From NCBI RefSeq assembly GCF_000420265.1, contig NZ_ATUP01000001.1, positions 868,001 to 932,000 on the forward strand: a stretch of DNA of 64,000 nt, written 5' to 3'. Position 1 is the stretch's first letter. The number at the start of each line of letters is the position of its first letter. Made by a program: the position numbers and the translations under genes. The DNA is from Oceanicaulis alexandrii DSM 11625 (GTDB lineage Bacteria; Pseudomonadota; Alphaproteobacteria; Caulobacterales; Maricaulaceae). Under the pieces are notes generated by a model that was given only the letters and a program-made list of their open reading frames with translations, ran no database searches and had not been told where the DNA came from. Positions 24,129-32,546 of the stretch are shown here, piece after piece.

Positions 24129-25198
24129 GCGTCTTCCATCGCCGCGAGTTTAGCGGCCTGATCTTCTGCAAGCAGCGCGTCGATCACTTCGTCCAGCGCG
24201 TCGCCGGACAGGATCTCGTCGAGCTTGTAGAGCGTCAGATTGATACGGTGATCGCTCACACGGCCTTGCGGGAAATTATAGGTGCGAATGCGTTCGGACC
24301 GGTCGCCCGACCCCACCTGGCCCTTGCGCTCTGCGGCGCGGGCCTCGTCCTTCTCGCGGCGCTCTTTTTCATACAGGCGAGTCTTGAGCACCTGCATGGC
24401 GATGGCGCGGTTCTGGTGCTGGGATTTCTCAGAGCTGACCACGACGATGCCTGTTGGGATGTGCGTCATGCGCACCGCAGATTCGGTTTTGTTCACGTGC
24501 TGACCGCCCGCGCCGGAGGCCCGCATGGTGTCGATGCGCAGATCTTCGTCCTTGATCTCGATCTCGACATTTTCAGGCTCGGGCAGCACGGCGACCGTCG
24601 CGGCGGAGGTATGAATCCGGCCGCCGGATTCGGTGACCGGGACGCGCTGAACCCGATGGACGCCGGATTCAAACTTCATCTTGCCGAAGACGCCCTTGCC
24701 CTTCACCGAGGCGATGATTTCCTTGTAGCCGCCGACTTCCGCCTCGCTGGCTTCAACCACTTCGACCTTCCAGCCCTGGTTGGAGGCATAGCGCTCGTAC
24801 ATTCGGAACAGATCGCCGGCGAACAGCGCCGCCTCATCGCCGCCGGTGCCGGCGCGGATCTCGATCATGATCGAGGCGTCGTCATCGCGATCCTTGGGGA
24901 TCAGCAGAAGCTGCAAATCCCGCTCCAGCGCAGGCAGGCGCTTTCTGAGATCCTGACGCTCTTCTTCGGCCAGCTCGACCATATCCCTGTCCGAGCCGTC
25001 CTCGATGATCGCTTCGGCTTCCGCCAGGCTGTCGCGCGCGGTTTTCAACTCGCGCGCCTTCTCGGCCACCGTTTTGAGTTCGGCGTGCTCTTTGGAAAGC
25101 GAAACGATCTCTTCTGGATCAGCGGCGGCGCCCAAACGCGCCTCGACCTGATCGAACCGGTCAATGACCTGGTCCAGTTTTGCGTCCTGAATACTCAT
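24125..25198 (-). CDS. prfA: Peptide chain release factor 1
   Basis: Recognises UAA and UAG stop codons and triggers peptide release. The 357-residue protein carries the codon-reading P-x-T motif as 'PVTES' at 187-191, which marks RF1 rather than RF2 (SPF). The peptidyl-transfer GGQ is at 231-233 inside '[15 protein letters not shown]'. The region after it is basic, as usual. It heads the prfA-prmC operon. Confidence 0.96.
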   Translation of the reverse strand: MSIQDAKLDQVIDRFDQVEARLGAAADPEEIVSLSKEHAELKTVAEKARELKTARDSLAEAEAIIEDGSDRDMVELAEEERQDLRKRLPALERDLQLLLIPKDRDDDASIMIEIRAGTGGDEAALFAGDLFRMYERYASNQGWKVEVVEASEAEVGGYKEIIASVKGKGVFGKMKFESGVHRVQRVPVTESGGRIHTSAATVAVLPEPENVEIEIKDEDLRIDTMRASGAGGQHVNKTESAVRMTHIPTGIVVVSSEKSQHQNRAIAMQVLKTRLYEKERREKDEARAAERKGQVGSGDRSERIRTYNFPQGRVSDHRINLTLYKLDEILSGDALDEVIDALLAEDQAAKLAAMEDA

Positions 25199-25262
25199 GC
25201 TTGATCAGTTACGCCCGGCAAGAGGATTTGGAAAGGGTGAGGGGCTGTTCAGTCGACAGGAC

Positions 25263-25847
25263 CTAGACCTGCCCCGCCGCCAGCGTGGCGATCATGCCGG
25301 GATGTTCGAAGGCTTCAAATTGCTCAAGCAGCTCTTCAATGCTTTCACCGCGCATCAGCATGGCGCGATGCTTGTCCAGCAAAAAGCCTTCCCCGGTCAT
25401 GTGATCGATAAACTCGAGCAGCTTGTCATAATAGCCGTTCACATTGAGCACGCCGACCGGCTTTTCGTGGCGTCCCAGTTGTGACCAGGTCCAGACCTCG
25501 AACAATTCCTCCATGGTGCCAATACCGCCGGGCATGGCGATGAAGGCGTCAGACGCGTCCGCCATCTTCAGCTTTCGCTCGTGCATGGAGGGAACGATAT
25601 GCATGTCCTGCACGCGCGGATGAGCGATTTCTTTTTGATGCAGGAAGTCGGGAATGACCCCATAGACCTGGCCGCCCGCATCAATGCAGGCGTCCGCCAC
25701 AAGGCCCATCAGCCCCACCTGACCGCCGCCATAGACCAGACGAATGTCGTTTTGAGCCAGTTTCACGCCCACCGCTTGCGCGGCCTGGGCGTATTCGGGT
25801 GCGGCGCCCGGATTGGAGCCGCAATACACACAGATTGATTTTTTCAT
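25263..25847 (-). CDS. LOG family protein (TIGR00730, cytokinin-type phosphoribohydrolase fold)
   Basis: A 194-residue Rossmann-fold protein. The 'ICVYCGSNPG' start, 'YGGGQVGLMG' loop and 'MPGGIGTMEELFE' motif (PGGxGTxxE) identify the LOG family, whose members release ribose-5-phosphate from nucleotide monophosphates. The physiological substrate in bacteria is often unclear. The open frame runs up to 25925 through non-ATG codons; the ATG at 25847 matches the family start 'MKKSICVYCGS', so I use it although its ribosome site is weak. Confidence 0.85.
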   Translation of the reverse strand: MKKSICVYCGSNPGAAPEYAQAAQAVGVKLAQNDIRLVYGGGQVGLMGLVADACIDAGGQVYGVIPDFLHQKEIAHPRVQDMHIVPSMHERKLKMADASDAFIAMPGGIGTMEELFEVWTWSQLGRHEKPVGVLNVNGYYDKLLEFIDHMTGEGFLLDKHRAMLMRGESIEELLEQFEAFEHPGMIATLAAGQV

Positions 25848-25931
25848 ATCTAGTGATTTAGCGCCGTGATCAGGGCGCGGAAAGTCTTTTGTACGCATAG
25901 CCGACATCACGAACTGCCGACACAATAAAAT

Positions 25932-25952
25932 TCCCCTTTTAGGGGATTTTTT
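25932..25952 (+). terminator. Terminator-like hairpin in a divergent promoter region
   Basis: A TCCCCT/AGGGGA stem with a three-T loop is followed by six T on the plus strand. It lies between the divergent LOG-family gene and the orphan membrane protein gene, upstream of a TATAAT sequence, with no plus-strand gene before it. It could end antisense transcription from the LOG gene region or an unknown small RNA. Confidence 0.5.
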
Positions 25953-25983
25953 CGCTTATTAATTGTTAAGTGCGCCCCAAGCC

Positions 25984-26008
25984 TATACGACTCCTGATAG
26001 CGTATAAT
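25984..26008 (+). promoter_or_regulatory. Candidate promoter and operator of the orphan membrane protein gene
   Basis: A perfect -10 hexamer TATAAT lies at 26003-26008, 21 bases before the ATG, giving a very short leader that contains the 'agggag' ribosome site. No good -35 element is seen 17 bases upstream. Inverted arms TATACG (25984-25989) and CGTATA (26001-26006) overlap the -10 region and could bind a repressor. Confidence 0.45.
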
Positions 26009-26029
26009 ACGCGCACAGGGAGCATTGTT

Positions 26030-27166
26030 ATGAAAATCGAAACCCATGAGGGCCTGCAACCGGCCGAACTCGCCATGCAGGTCATAGAGCGCCTGAACGC
26101 CCGATACGGGATCAGGCTTGACCTGGTCTTGACCAACCCGGCGCTCAGCCTCCCCGAACGACGTCGCATGGCTCAAGCCATGTTGATTGAAGCGGCAGTG
26201 GAACACATTTCGCGCGCCGAGGAAGACAGCAATGAAGAGCCGTCGACGCTGGCGCCCGAATTTGAAGAACTGCTGAAAGCCAAAGGCGACGCCGTCGAGA
26301 TTGAACCCAATTACATCGTCTCCGAACACAACGCCGAAGTCATCGCCACATATCGCGGCCAGGATCTTTATGACTATGTCTTCACGCTGACCAAGCGGTT
26401 CGAGAACATGTCGGCGGCCAAAAGCGAAGGCGCTCTGGCCATTGAAATCGTCTCGGGCGGCCTGGTCTCGGTGGGCGTGCCCATGGCGTTCTACACGATC
26501 AAGGCTCTGCGCGCCGGCTCTGCGCTTCTCAGTGCGGTGAAGATCGGCGTGACATCACTGGGGATGAAAACAGCCATCGCGACCGTTGTGATTATTCTGG
26601 TCGCTTTCCTGCTGTACCTGCTGCTTGAGAACCCGAAGAAGATCCTGGGCATTGTTCTGAACAACACCGACCAGAATTTCGTCGTCAACAACTGGCGCAA
26701 AGGGCTGGACGGCGATGAAGGCTCTGATCTCTACATGGCCCATGGCGAGATGAAGTCGTTCATGCAGGACAATGAGACCGGAAACCTGGATTCTCCCAAA
26801 GTCCAGCTCAAGTCGCGCTTCTTCTTCGCGCCGGGCGATCCGGACAATTCAGTGTGCGCCGGCGTCTTTTTCGCGGACCGCAATTTCGGGTTCCGCGGGT
26901 CAGAGGGCGTGATGGTCTTTTCGTCCAAGGAAAAGTCTGATCTCAGGATCGCGCTTCAGTTTGCGGTCCCCTATACCAACGACAACGGCACCAACATCAA
27001 GACGCTGGACAAGGCTCCGAGCGACATGGATGCCCTGTTCCGGGACATGTACAATGCACGCAAGGTTCATATCGCCCGGACCGAGAAGGATCTGCGGCTT
27101 GAATCCACCGTCAATGACGCCCGCGGCGGCGTGGTGGCGCTCATAAGCTGCATCACTCAGCTCTAA
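26030..27166 (+). CDS. Orphan membrane protein with helical N-domain, membrane hairpin and beta-rich C-domain
   Basis: I do not recognise this 378-residue protein. Residues 1-130 are polar and mostly helical. Two hydrophobic stretches follow, about 135-160 and 165-199, the second a strong membrane helix ('TAIATVVIILVAFLLYLLLE'). Residues 203-378 look beta-rich, with 'ILGIVLNNTDQNFVV', 'LYMAHGEMKSFM' and 'VCAGVFFADRNFGFRG'. This alternation loosely recalls small beta-sandwich lipid-binding or pore-forming domains, but I cannot prove a family. The ATG at 26030 has 'agggag' before it; the frame opens earlier at 25970. No clear functional partner is adjacent. Confidence 0.7.
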   Translation: MKIETHEGLQPAELAMQVIERLNARYGIRLDLVLTNPALSLPERRRMAQAMLIEAAVEHISRAEEDSNEEPSTLAPEFEELLKAKGDAVEIEPNYIVSEHNAEVIATYRGQDLYDYVFTLTKRFENMSAAKSEGALAIEIVSGGLVSVGVPMAFYTIKALRAGSALLSAVKIGVTSLGMKTAIATVVIILVAFLLYLLLENPKKILGIVLNNTDQNFVVNNWRKGLDGDEGSDLYMAHGEMKSFMQDNETGNLDSPKVQLKSRFFFAPGDPDNSVCAGVFFADRNFGFRGSEGVMVFSSKEKSDLRIALQFAVPYTNDNGTNIKTLDKAPSDMDALFRDMYNARKVHIARTEKDLRLESTVNDARGGVVALISCITQL

Positions 27167-27181
27167 AGACCGAGCCTGTGC

Positions 27182-27208
27182 GGGCTGGCGTCAGCGTGAC
27201 GTCAGCCC
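27182..27208. terminator. Imperfect hairpin at a convergent gene junction
   Basis: Arms of 12 bases pair with one mismatch around a GCG loop. The element spans the stop codon of the ArsC-like gene and follows the orphan membrane protein gene by 15 bases. No T run is present, so termination is uncertain. Confidence 0.35.
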
Positions 27209-27535
27209 CTGCTCGATCACATCAGACCATCCAACCGTCACCGCACTGCCAGCTTCGATGACCGGGCGTTTGATCAGGGTCGGATTCTCGACCAGAAGCG
27301 CCGCCGGATCAGTCTCGGCGCGTCCGCGCTGAGCCTCGTCAAGGCCGCGCCAGGTTGTGGACCGGGTATTGATCAACGCCTTTGAACCCACCGCCTCAAG
27401 CCAGACCGGGACGCGATCGGCAAGATCCGCTTCAGTGCGGATATCCACAAACTCATGCGCGACGGTGTTCGCCTGCAGGGCTTTCACAGCCTTCTTGCAG
27501 GTATCGCAGTTTTTGAGTCCGAAAATGGTGATCAT
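27191..27535 (-). CDS. ArsC/Spx family thioredoxin-fold protein (YffB-like)
   Basis: A 114-residue protein of the ArsC-like thioredoxin fold. It begins 'MITIFGLKNCDTCKKA' with a C-x-x-C at 10-13, and has 'LINTRSTTWRGL' and 'NPTLIKRPVIE', the usual blocks of the YffB/Spx-like branch. YffB-type proteins probably reduce small thiol targets rather than arsenate, but the true substrate here is unknown. It is convergent with the orphan membrane protein gene; an imperfect hairpin at 27182-27208 covers its last codons. Confidence 0.85.
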   Translation of the reverse strand: MITIFGLKNCDTCKKAVKALQANTVAHEFVDIRTEADLADRVPVWLEAVGSKALINTRSTTWRGLDEAQRGRAETDPAALLVENPTLIKRPVIEAGSAVTVGWSDVIEQGLTSR

Positions 27536-27632
27536 GTCTCGCCCCTAATGTCGTATATGCCCCTGTTCATCGCCGGGTCAGGCCCTACAGGCAAGACTGG
27601 CCCTGCAGCAAGGGACTTCACGGGGGACAGAC

Positions 27633-28883
27633 ATGCCGTCATCACTCAAACTCGTCTTGAAGCTGGTCTTGGGCCTCGTCGTGATCGCAGGGGTCTGGAC
27701 CTTTTTCAGCACCCAGTGGGGCTGGAAAGCCCTGCCCGAGACCGCTCCACTGACTTTCGAAGCCTATGATGAGCGGTTCGTGCAAGCCGGCGAAGACGCC
27801 GCCGCCGTACTGGAAGCCATGCGCGGTGAATTCGGTGTCCCTGGCGTGACTGCGGCCGTCGCGGTCGATGGCGAGCTGGTCTGGGCGGCGGGCGCGGGCT
27901 GGGCGAATCTTGACGCCGACACTCCCGCATCGCCGGACACCCTGTTTCGCATCGGCTCCACCTCGAAAGCCATGACTGCGACCGTCATCGCCCGGCTGGT
28001 CGATCAGGGCGTCCTTGTTCCTGACGATACGGTCGGCGCACACGTCCCCGATGCGCCCAATGAAGACTGGCTGGAGATCGAACTCGACCAGCTTTTATCC
28101 CATACCGCGGGCTTTCCCGGATACGAGAACAATTCTGACTGGCCGGACGCCTATGAAACTCTGCGCATGAAGCGTCAGTATGACCAGGTGGAAGACAGCC
28201 TGGAGCTGGTGGATGACGCCCGCCTGCTGTCTGAGCCGGGCGAGGCCTATTACTATACCTCATTCGATGTTGTGCTGGCGGCGGTCATGGCCGAGCGCGC
28301 CACGGGTGAAGACTATGCCAGCTTGCTGGACCGCGAGATCCGCACGCCCCTCGATCTCGCCACGCCCATTCGCGCCAATGCGGGGCCGACACCGGAGCAT
28401 GTGGCGCAATTCTACCAGTCTCGCGGCAACGGGCAGATTCGCCCCCGCGGCGCGGTGAATGTCAGCCAGCGCTGGCCCAGCGGCGGGCTCTATGCGCGTT
28501 CGGTTGATCTGGTGCAGGTCGCCAGCGCCTGGCTCGATGACGACTATATTTCCGAAGCCACGCGCGAGCGGTTCTGGGCGCCGATGCGCCTCAATTCAGG
28601 CGAGGTGAATGAAGAGGGCTATGCGCTCGGCTGGCGGGTAAACCCGCAAAGCGTCTCCCGCTTTGGCGAGGATGCGCCGGTCCGGATCGTCCATCATGGC
28701 GGGGTCAGCCGCGGCGCGATGAGCTGGCTGATCCTCTACCCTGAGCTGGGCATCGCCGTAGCGGTGAACATCAATACCGAAACCGATGAATTCAGTGATT
28801 TCTCGAGCGTAGAACCAGAAATCACGCGCCTGTTCGCCGAGGCGGTCGGCCGGACGCCCGAGAACGCCCGGCCGCCGGACTAA
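27633..28883 (+). CDS. Serine hydrolase of the beta-lactamase class C / EstB family
   Basis: A 416-residue protein with an N-terminal membrane anchor or signal ('LVLKLVLGLVVIAGVW', about 7-22), so it should act in the periplasm. Active-site motifs of penicillin-binding-protein-like hydrolases are seen: S-x-x-K as 'STSK' at 109-112, a Y-x-S/N type 'YTS' near 208, and an H-x-G type 'HHGG' near 353. It could be an esterase, a peptidase on cell-wall peptides or a beta-lactamase relative; sequence alone does not decide. It overlaps the convergent MAPEG gene by 4 bases. Confidence 0.85.
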   Translation: MPSSLKLVLKLVLGLVVIAGVWTFFSTQWGWKALPETAPLTFEAYDERFVQAGEDAAAVLEAMRGEFGVPGVTAAVAVDGELVWAAGAGWANLDADTPASPDTLFRIGSTSKAMTATVIARLVDQGVLVPDDTVGAHVPDAPNEDWLEIELDQLLSHTAGFPGYENNSDWPDAYETLRMKRQYDQVEDSLELVDDARLLSEPGEAYYYTSFDVVLAAVMAERATGEDYASLLDREIRTPLDLATPIRANAGPTPEHVAQFYQSRGNGQIRPRGAVNVSQRWPSGGLYARSVDLVQVASAWLDDDYISEATRERFWAPMRLNSGEVNEEGYALGWRVNPQSVSRFGEDAPVRIVHHGGVSRGAMSWLILYPELGIAVAVNINTETDEFSDFSSVEPEITRLFAEAVGRTPENARPPD

Positions 28884-29299
28884 ACCATCAACGCCAGCAG
28901 ATTGCGCACCGCGATCACGATCAGAACCACGCTCGACAAGGCGAAGAGTGCGAACCGGACCGGGATGAAATTGATCGTCGCCTGGAAGATGCTGTGCGCA
29001 ACGCGCAGGATCACATAGGCCCAGGCCAGCCCCACATTCAGCGGATCCGCCACGCCGACCAGATGACTGTAGGTGAGAAGCGCGTAGAAGATGACCGGCT
29101 GCTCATGCAGGTGATTGTAATTGTCCGCGACCTGCCGCACCGAGCGAGGCAGCACGTCGAGCTGGGACTTTTCTTTCAGCTCGGCGGGTTTGATCCCGGC
29201 CTTCTGCATCGCCGGAATGCGGGTGGCGTACATCCACAACCACATCACCATCGTCCAGCTCGCCAGCATCAGAACCGGCGTCATCATGGATTGAAACAT
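28880..29299 (-). CDS. MAPEG family membrane protein
   Basis: A 139-residue integral membrane protein with about four hydrophobic helices. The family signs are a loop rich in polar residues 'QVADNYNHLHEQPVIFY' and a later 'LNVGLAWAYVILRVAHS', matching the MAPEG family of glutathione-related membrane proteins. The frame extends to 29413, but the ATG at 29299 follows an 'aaggggag' ribosome site, so I use it. Bacterial members rarely have a known substrate. Confidence 0.8.
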   Translation of the reverse strand: MFQSMMTPVLMLASWTMVMWLWMYATRIPAMQKAGIKPAELKEKSQLDVLPRSVRQVADNYNHLHEQPVIFYALLTYSHLVGVADPLNVGLAWAYVILRVAHSIFQATINFIPVRFALFALSSVVLIVIAVRNLLALMV

Positions 29300-29472
29300 C
29301 TTGGAACTCCCCTTGAAGGCCGCTCTTGTGGCGGCTCGGGATAGAGCTAAGCGCATATTCGGCTTCATGGAAAGCGGCGCACGCGACGGCAGGTCAAACT
29401 TCCTAGCGGTCATGTTGGCGCGATAGACGCTCCTGCTGGCAGCCCAGTCGGGGCCGCGCTAAACTGTCGCCC

Positions 29473-30252
29473 ATGACCTTATTAAGCCGCCTCAACCGCA
29501 ACATCCGCGAACACAACTGGTTCGCTGTTTGCGTGGAGTTTGTCATCGTCGTGATTGGCGTTGCGGTCGGCTTCCAGCTGACACAAGGCTATGACCGGGC
29601 GCGGCTTGAGGCGCGCGAGACCAGCTATCTGACAGGCATGGCGACAGACTTTTCGATCTATCAAAGCCTGTTGATCTGCCGGATCGAAACCGAAGGTGAG
29701 ATCGCGCGGGGCCTGGATCATGTCATCACCGCCATCGGCGGGACGGAGCTGAGCGCCGAGGAGCAAGCCCGTGCGTACTATGCCCTGACCCTGGCGCACG
29801 CGGTTCAACCCGGCCTGCCCCTGGAGGGCAATCTGCAAGCGCTTGTTCTGGGCGATCTGGTCGAAACTATCAGGGACGACACCTTGCGCGGCCGGATCTT
29901 GCAGGCGCAAAGCACAGCCAGCGTCAACGTCGCCGCCGTCGAACAGATCAATGCAATGATCATCGGCGCCGCGCGTTTCGACGCCTATCTCGAACGGGCT
30001 CGCACCGCAAACTCCGGTGAGTTCTATACGGTTATCGGGTTTGATGACGCAGCGATGGCCGACGCGCCCGGCGTGCGTGACCTGTTAATGAATCTGGCCA
30101 ACTACCACCGCGCCATCGCGGGCACCGTGGAGAGTCAGCTCAGTGCGGTGACCGGCGTTCTTAACCAGCTGGACGTCCTGGGCGCACGCGATCCCGGCGC
30201 ATCTGAGCCAAGCTGCCTGTATGGCGCACCGCCTACGCGCGATATCGATTAG
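29473..30252 (+). CDS. Membrane-anchored protein of unknown function (DUF6090-like N-terminus)
   Basis: A 259-residue protein. A short basic start is followed by 'NWFAVCVEFVIVVIGVAVG', a single membrane helix at about 15-36, then 'FQLTQGYDRARLEAR'. This 'helix then W/Y-N/D-x-x-R' layout recalls small membrane proteins of the DUF6090 type seen in Alphaproteobacteria. The remaining 220 residues are mostly helical with two cysteines and should face the periplasm. The function is unknown and the neighbours give no clue. Confidence 0.65.
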   Translation: MTLLSRLNRNIREHNWFAVCVEFVIVVIGVAVGFQLTQGYDRARLEARETSYLTGMATDFSIYQSLLICRIETEGEIARGLDHVITAIGGTELSAEEQARAYYALTLAHAVQPGLPLEGNLQALVLGDLVETIRDDTLRGRILQAQSTASVNVAAVEQINAMIIGAARFDAYLERARTANSGEFYTVIGFDDAAMADAPGVRDLLMNLANYHRAIAGTVESQLSAVTGVLNQLDVLGARDPGASEPSCLYGAPPTRDID

Positions 30253-30347
30253 ACCGGTTCTCAGCACTCAAGGTGCGGTGGCCGTCCAAGACATTGAAGC
30301 GGAATCGAGCTGGGCAGCCGCGACGCCACTGCCTCGGCGGCGTATGC

Positions 30348-31490
30348 CTACTCCGCCGCCGCTTCGGACGCCTCGCGCTCGGCTTTCATTTTGGCGGCCT
30401 TGTCCTCGACCGCTTCGACAATGCGCTCGATCATGGTCTCGTTGGAGACCTTCTCATCCGCCTGACCGGCGAAATAGAGCATGCCTGACCCCTTGCCGCC
30501 GCCAGTGAACCCCAGGTCCGTATAGGCGGCTTCGCCCGGCCCGTTCACCACGCAGCCGATAATGGAGAGCGAGATCGGCTCGGAAACATGCTCAAGCCGG
30601 TGCTCCAACGCCTCGACGGTCTTGATGACGTCAAAGCCCTGCCGCGCACAGCTTGGGCAGGCGATGATGTTCACGCCGCGGGTGCGCAAACCCAGAGATT
30701 TGAGGATGTCATAGCCGACCTTGATCTCTTCGACCGGATCGGCGGACAGGGAGACTCGAATGGTGTCGCCGATCCCGGCCCAGAGCAAAGAGCCCATGCC
30801 GATCGAGCTTTTCACGCCGCCCGTACGCAAGCCGCCCGCTTCCGTGACGCCCAAGTGCAAGGGCGCGTCGGTGGCTTCCGCCAGCGCCTGATAGGCCGCC
30901 ACGGTCAGGAAGACGTCTGACGCCTTCACCGAAATCTTGTATTCGCGGAAATCAAGGTCTTCGAGAATGCGCGCATGATTGAGCGCGCTCTCCACCATCG
31001 CGTCCGGGCAAGGTTCACCATACTTCTCTAAAAGCTCGCGCTCCAGCGAGCCGGCGTTCACGCCGATACGGATAGAGCAGCCATTGTCACGGGCGGCCTG
31101 AACCACATCGCGCACCCGGTCCATCGACCCGATATTGCCCGGATTGATCCGCAGGCAGGCGGCCCCCGCCTCGGCGGCTTCAATGCCGCGCTTGTAGTGG
31201 AAATGAATGTCCGCGACGAGCGGGACTTTCGCGGCCTTGGCGATGGTCTTGAAGGCGGCGGTGGAGTCCGTATCCGGGCAGGACACGCGCACGATGTCCG
31301 CGCCCGCCTCTTCCAGCGCCCGGATCTGATTGATCGTCGCGTTGGCGTCCGAGGTTAGCGTATTGGTCATGGACTGGACCGAGATCGGCGCGTCGCCGCC
31401 TACAGCCACATCGCCCACATGAATTTGCCGGCTCGTACGCCGGTCAATCATCCGCCAGGGCCGGACTTTGGTGTGATCTTCAACCGCCAT
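30348..31490 (-). CDS. ispG: 4-hydroxy-3-methylbut-2-en-1-yl diphosphate synthase
   Basis: Penultimate enzyme of the MEP isoprenoid pathway, a 4Fe-4S protein converting MEcPP to HMBPP. The 380-residue protein has the TIM-barrel start '[19 protein letters not shown]' and the cluster ligands in '[10 protein letters not shown]' and '[10 protein letters not shown]'. The C-terminal 30 residues are rich in Ala, Glu and Lys. A 'gaggcgg' ribosome site precedes the ATG. A RodZ-like gene lies 106 bases upstream on the same strand, an arrangement also seen in related bacteria. Confidence 0.95.
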   Translation of the reverse strand: MAVEDHTKVRPWRMIDRRTSRQIHVGDVAVGGDAPISVQSMTNTLTSDANATINQIRALEEAGADIVRVSCPDTDSTAAFKTIAKAAKVPLVADIHFHYKRGIEAAEAGAACLRINPGNIGSMDRVRDVVQAARDNGCSIRIGVNAGSLERELLEKYGEPCPDAMVESALNHARILEDLDFREYKISVKASDVFLTVAAYQALAEATDAPLHLGVTEAGGLRTGGVKSSIGMGSLLWAGIGDTIRVSLSADPVEEIKVGYDILKSLGLRTRGVNIIACPSCARQGFDVIKTVEALEHRLEHVSEPISLSIIGCVVNGPGEAAYTDLGFTGGGKGSGMLYFAGQADEKVSNETMIERIVEAVEDKAAKMKAEREASEAAAE

Positions 31491-31595
31491 GATCGCCGCC
31501 TCGCCTTCGAGCAGGATTTCAGTCTGACAGGTGATATAGGCTGTGAGGAACGGTTACGCGAGCCCTGCAATCCAATGGCGGTGCGCCGACCGCAG

Positions 31596-32483
31596 CTAGC
31601 CCGCGTCGGCTTCGCGCAGCGCCGTGAGCACAAACTCTGCGGCGGAGATATTGTCCACGGCCTGCCCCGGCTCGCCCAGCGGCCCCATGGGACGCCCCGC
31701 AGCGCGCACCAGAACCGCGCCGGCGTCATTGGTCGAAATGGTCAAACCCGGCTCGTCCGGCGCCCGATACAGCTCGCCCGGCTCAAGCTCACGCGCGGCG
31801 AGGATACGGCCCGATGCGTCACGGACTTCGATATCCACCCGGCCGCCCGCTTCAAGAACCAACGTATTGCCCGCATGGGCGTCAGGCAGGCCTGACCAGA
31901 TTGCGGCGCGGGTCGGCGCGCCGGAGCTTTCCAGCTCCACAAGCGGGGTTTCAGCGCGCATCAGCGCGTCCATGGGCGCGGCAGCGCCTGCAAAGGCTTC
32001 TGCGCGGGTCACGTAATTACCGTACCAGCCCGCAGCGACAATCACGCCGCCCAGAATAAGCACTGCGCCAACCAGGCCGCGCGGCAGCTTGATTTCACGA
32101 CGTTCCTGAGGCGCGGTCGGCTCGCCGCGGCCCGCGTCACAATCCACTTCTTCTTTGAACTGGCGGACGCAGTCAGCCACGTCCAGCCCGAGAAAAGCCG
32201 CATAGGTCCGCAGATAGCCCACAGCATAGGCTTTCGAGGGCAAGCCACGGGAATCCATCGCCTCAAGAGCGTCCAGATAATCTCGCTTGATGCGGGTGCG
32301 GGCGGAAGCGCTGTCGAGGGTCAGACCGGCATGCGTACGGCTCAGCCGCAGGCGTTCGCCCAGACTGACGCCTTCCAGCGCCGGCGCTGGAGCGCTGAAC
32401 ACTGCGTCAACAGGCACATAGCCTGAATCATCTGACGTCGGTTCGTAATCGCGCATCTTCGCGTTCGCCATTTCCTGCGTCAC
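31596..32483 (-). CDS. RodZ-like protein: helix-turn-helix, membrane helix, DUF4115
   Basis: A protein of about 295 residues. An N-terminal Xre-type helix-turn-helix starts at 'SLGERLRLSRTHAGLTLDSA' and continues to 'YAVGYLRTYAAFLGLD'; a basic patch and one membrane helix ('LVGAVLILGGVIVAAGWYG') follow; the C-terminal half looks like the DUF4115 periplasmic beta domain. This is the layout of RodZ, which links MreB to the elongation machinery. Starts are possible at 32501 (ATG), 32483 (GTG) and 32471 (ATG); the GTG has the best ribosome site ('aggggag' eight bases before), so I chose it. Confidence 0.8.
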   Translation of the reverse strand: MTQEMANAKMRDYEPTSDDSGYVPVDAVFSAPAPALEGVSLGERLRLSRTHAGLTLDSASARTRIKRDYLDALEAMDSRGLPSKAYAVGYLRTYAAFLGLDVADCVRQFKEEVDCDAGRGEPTAPQERREIKLPRGLVGAVLILGGVIVAAGWYGNYVTRAEAFAGAAAPMDALMRAETPLVELESSGAPTRAAIWSGLPDAHAGNTLVLEAGGRVDIEVRDASGRILAARELEPGELYRAPDEPGLTISTNDAGAVLVRAAGRPMGPLGEPGQAVDNISAAEFVLTALREADAG

Positions 32484-32546
32484 AGTGGACGCTCCCCTCA
32501 TAAGTGTGGCGCCCCAGCCTCACTCAAGACTATTCAACCAAATGCT

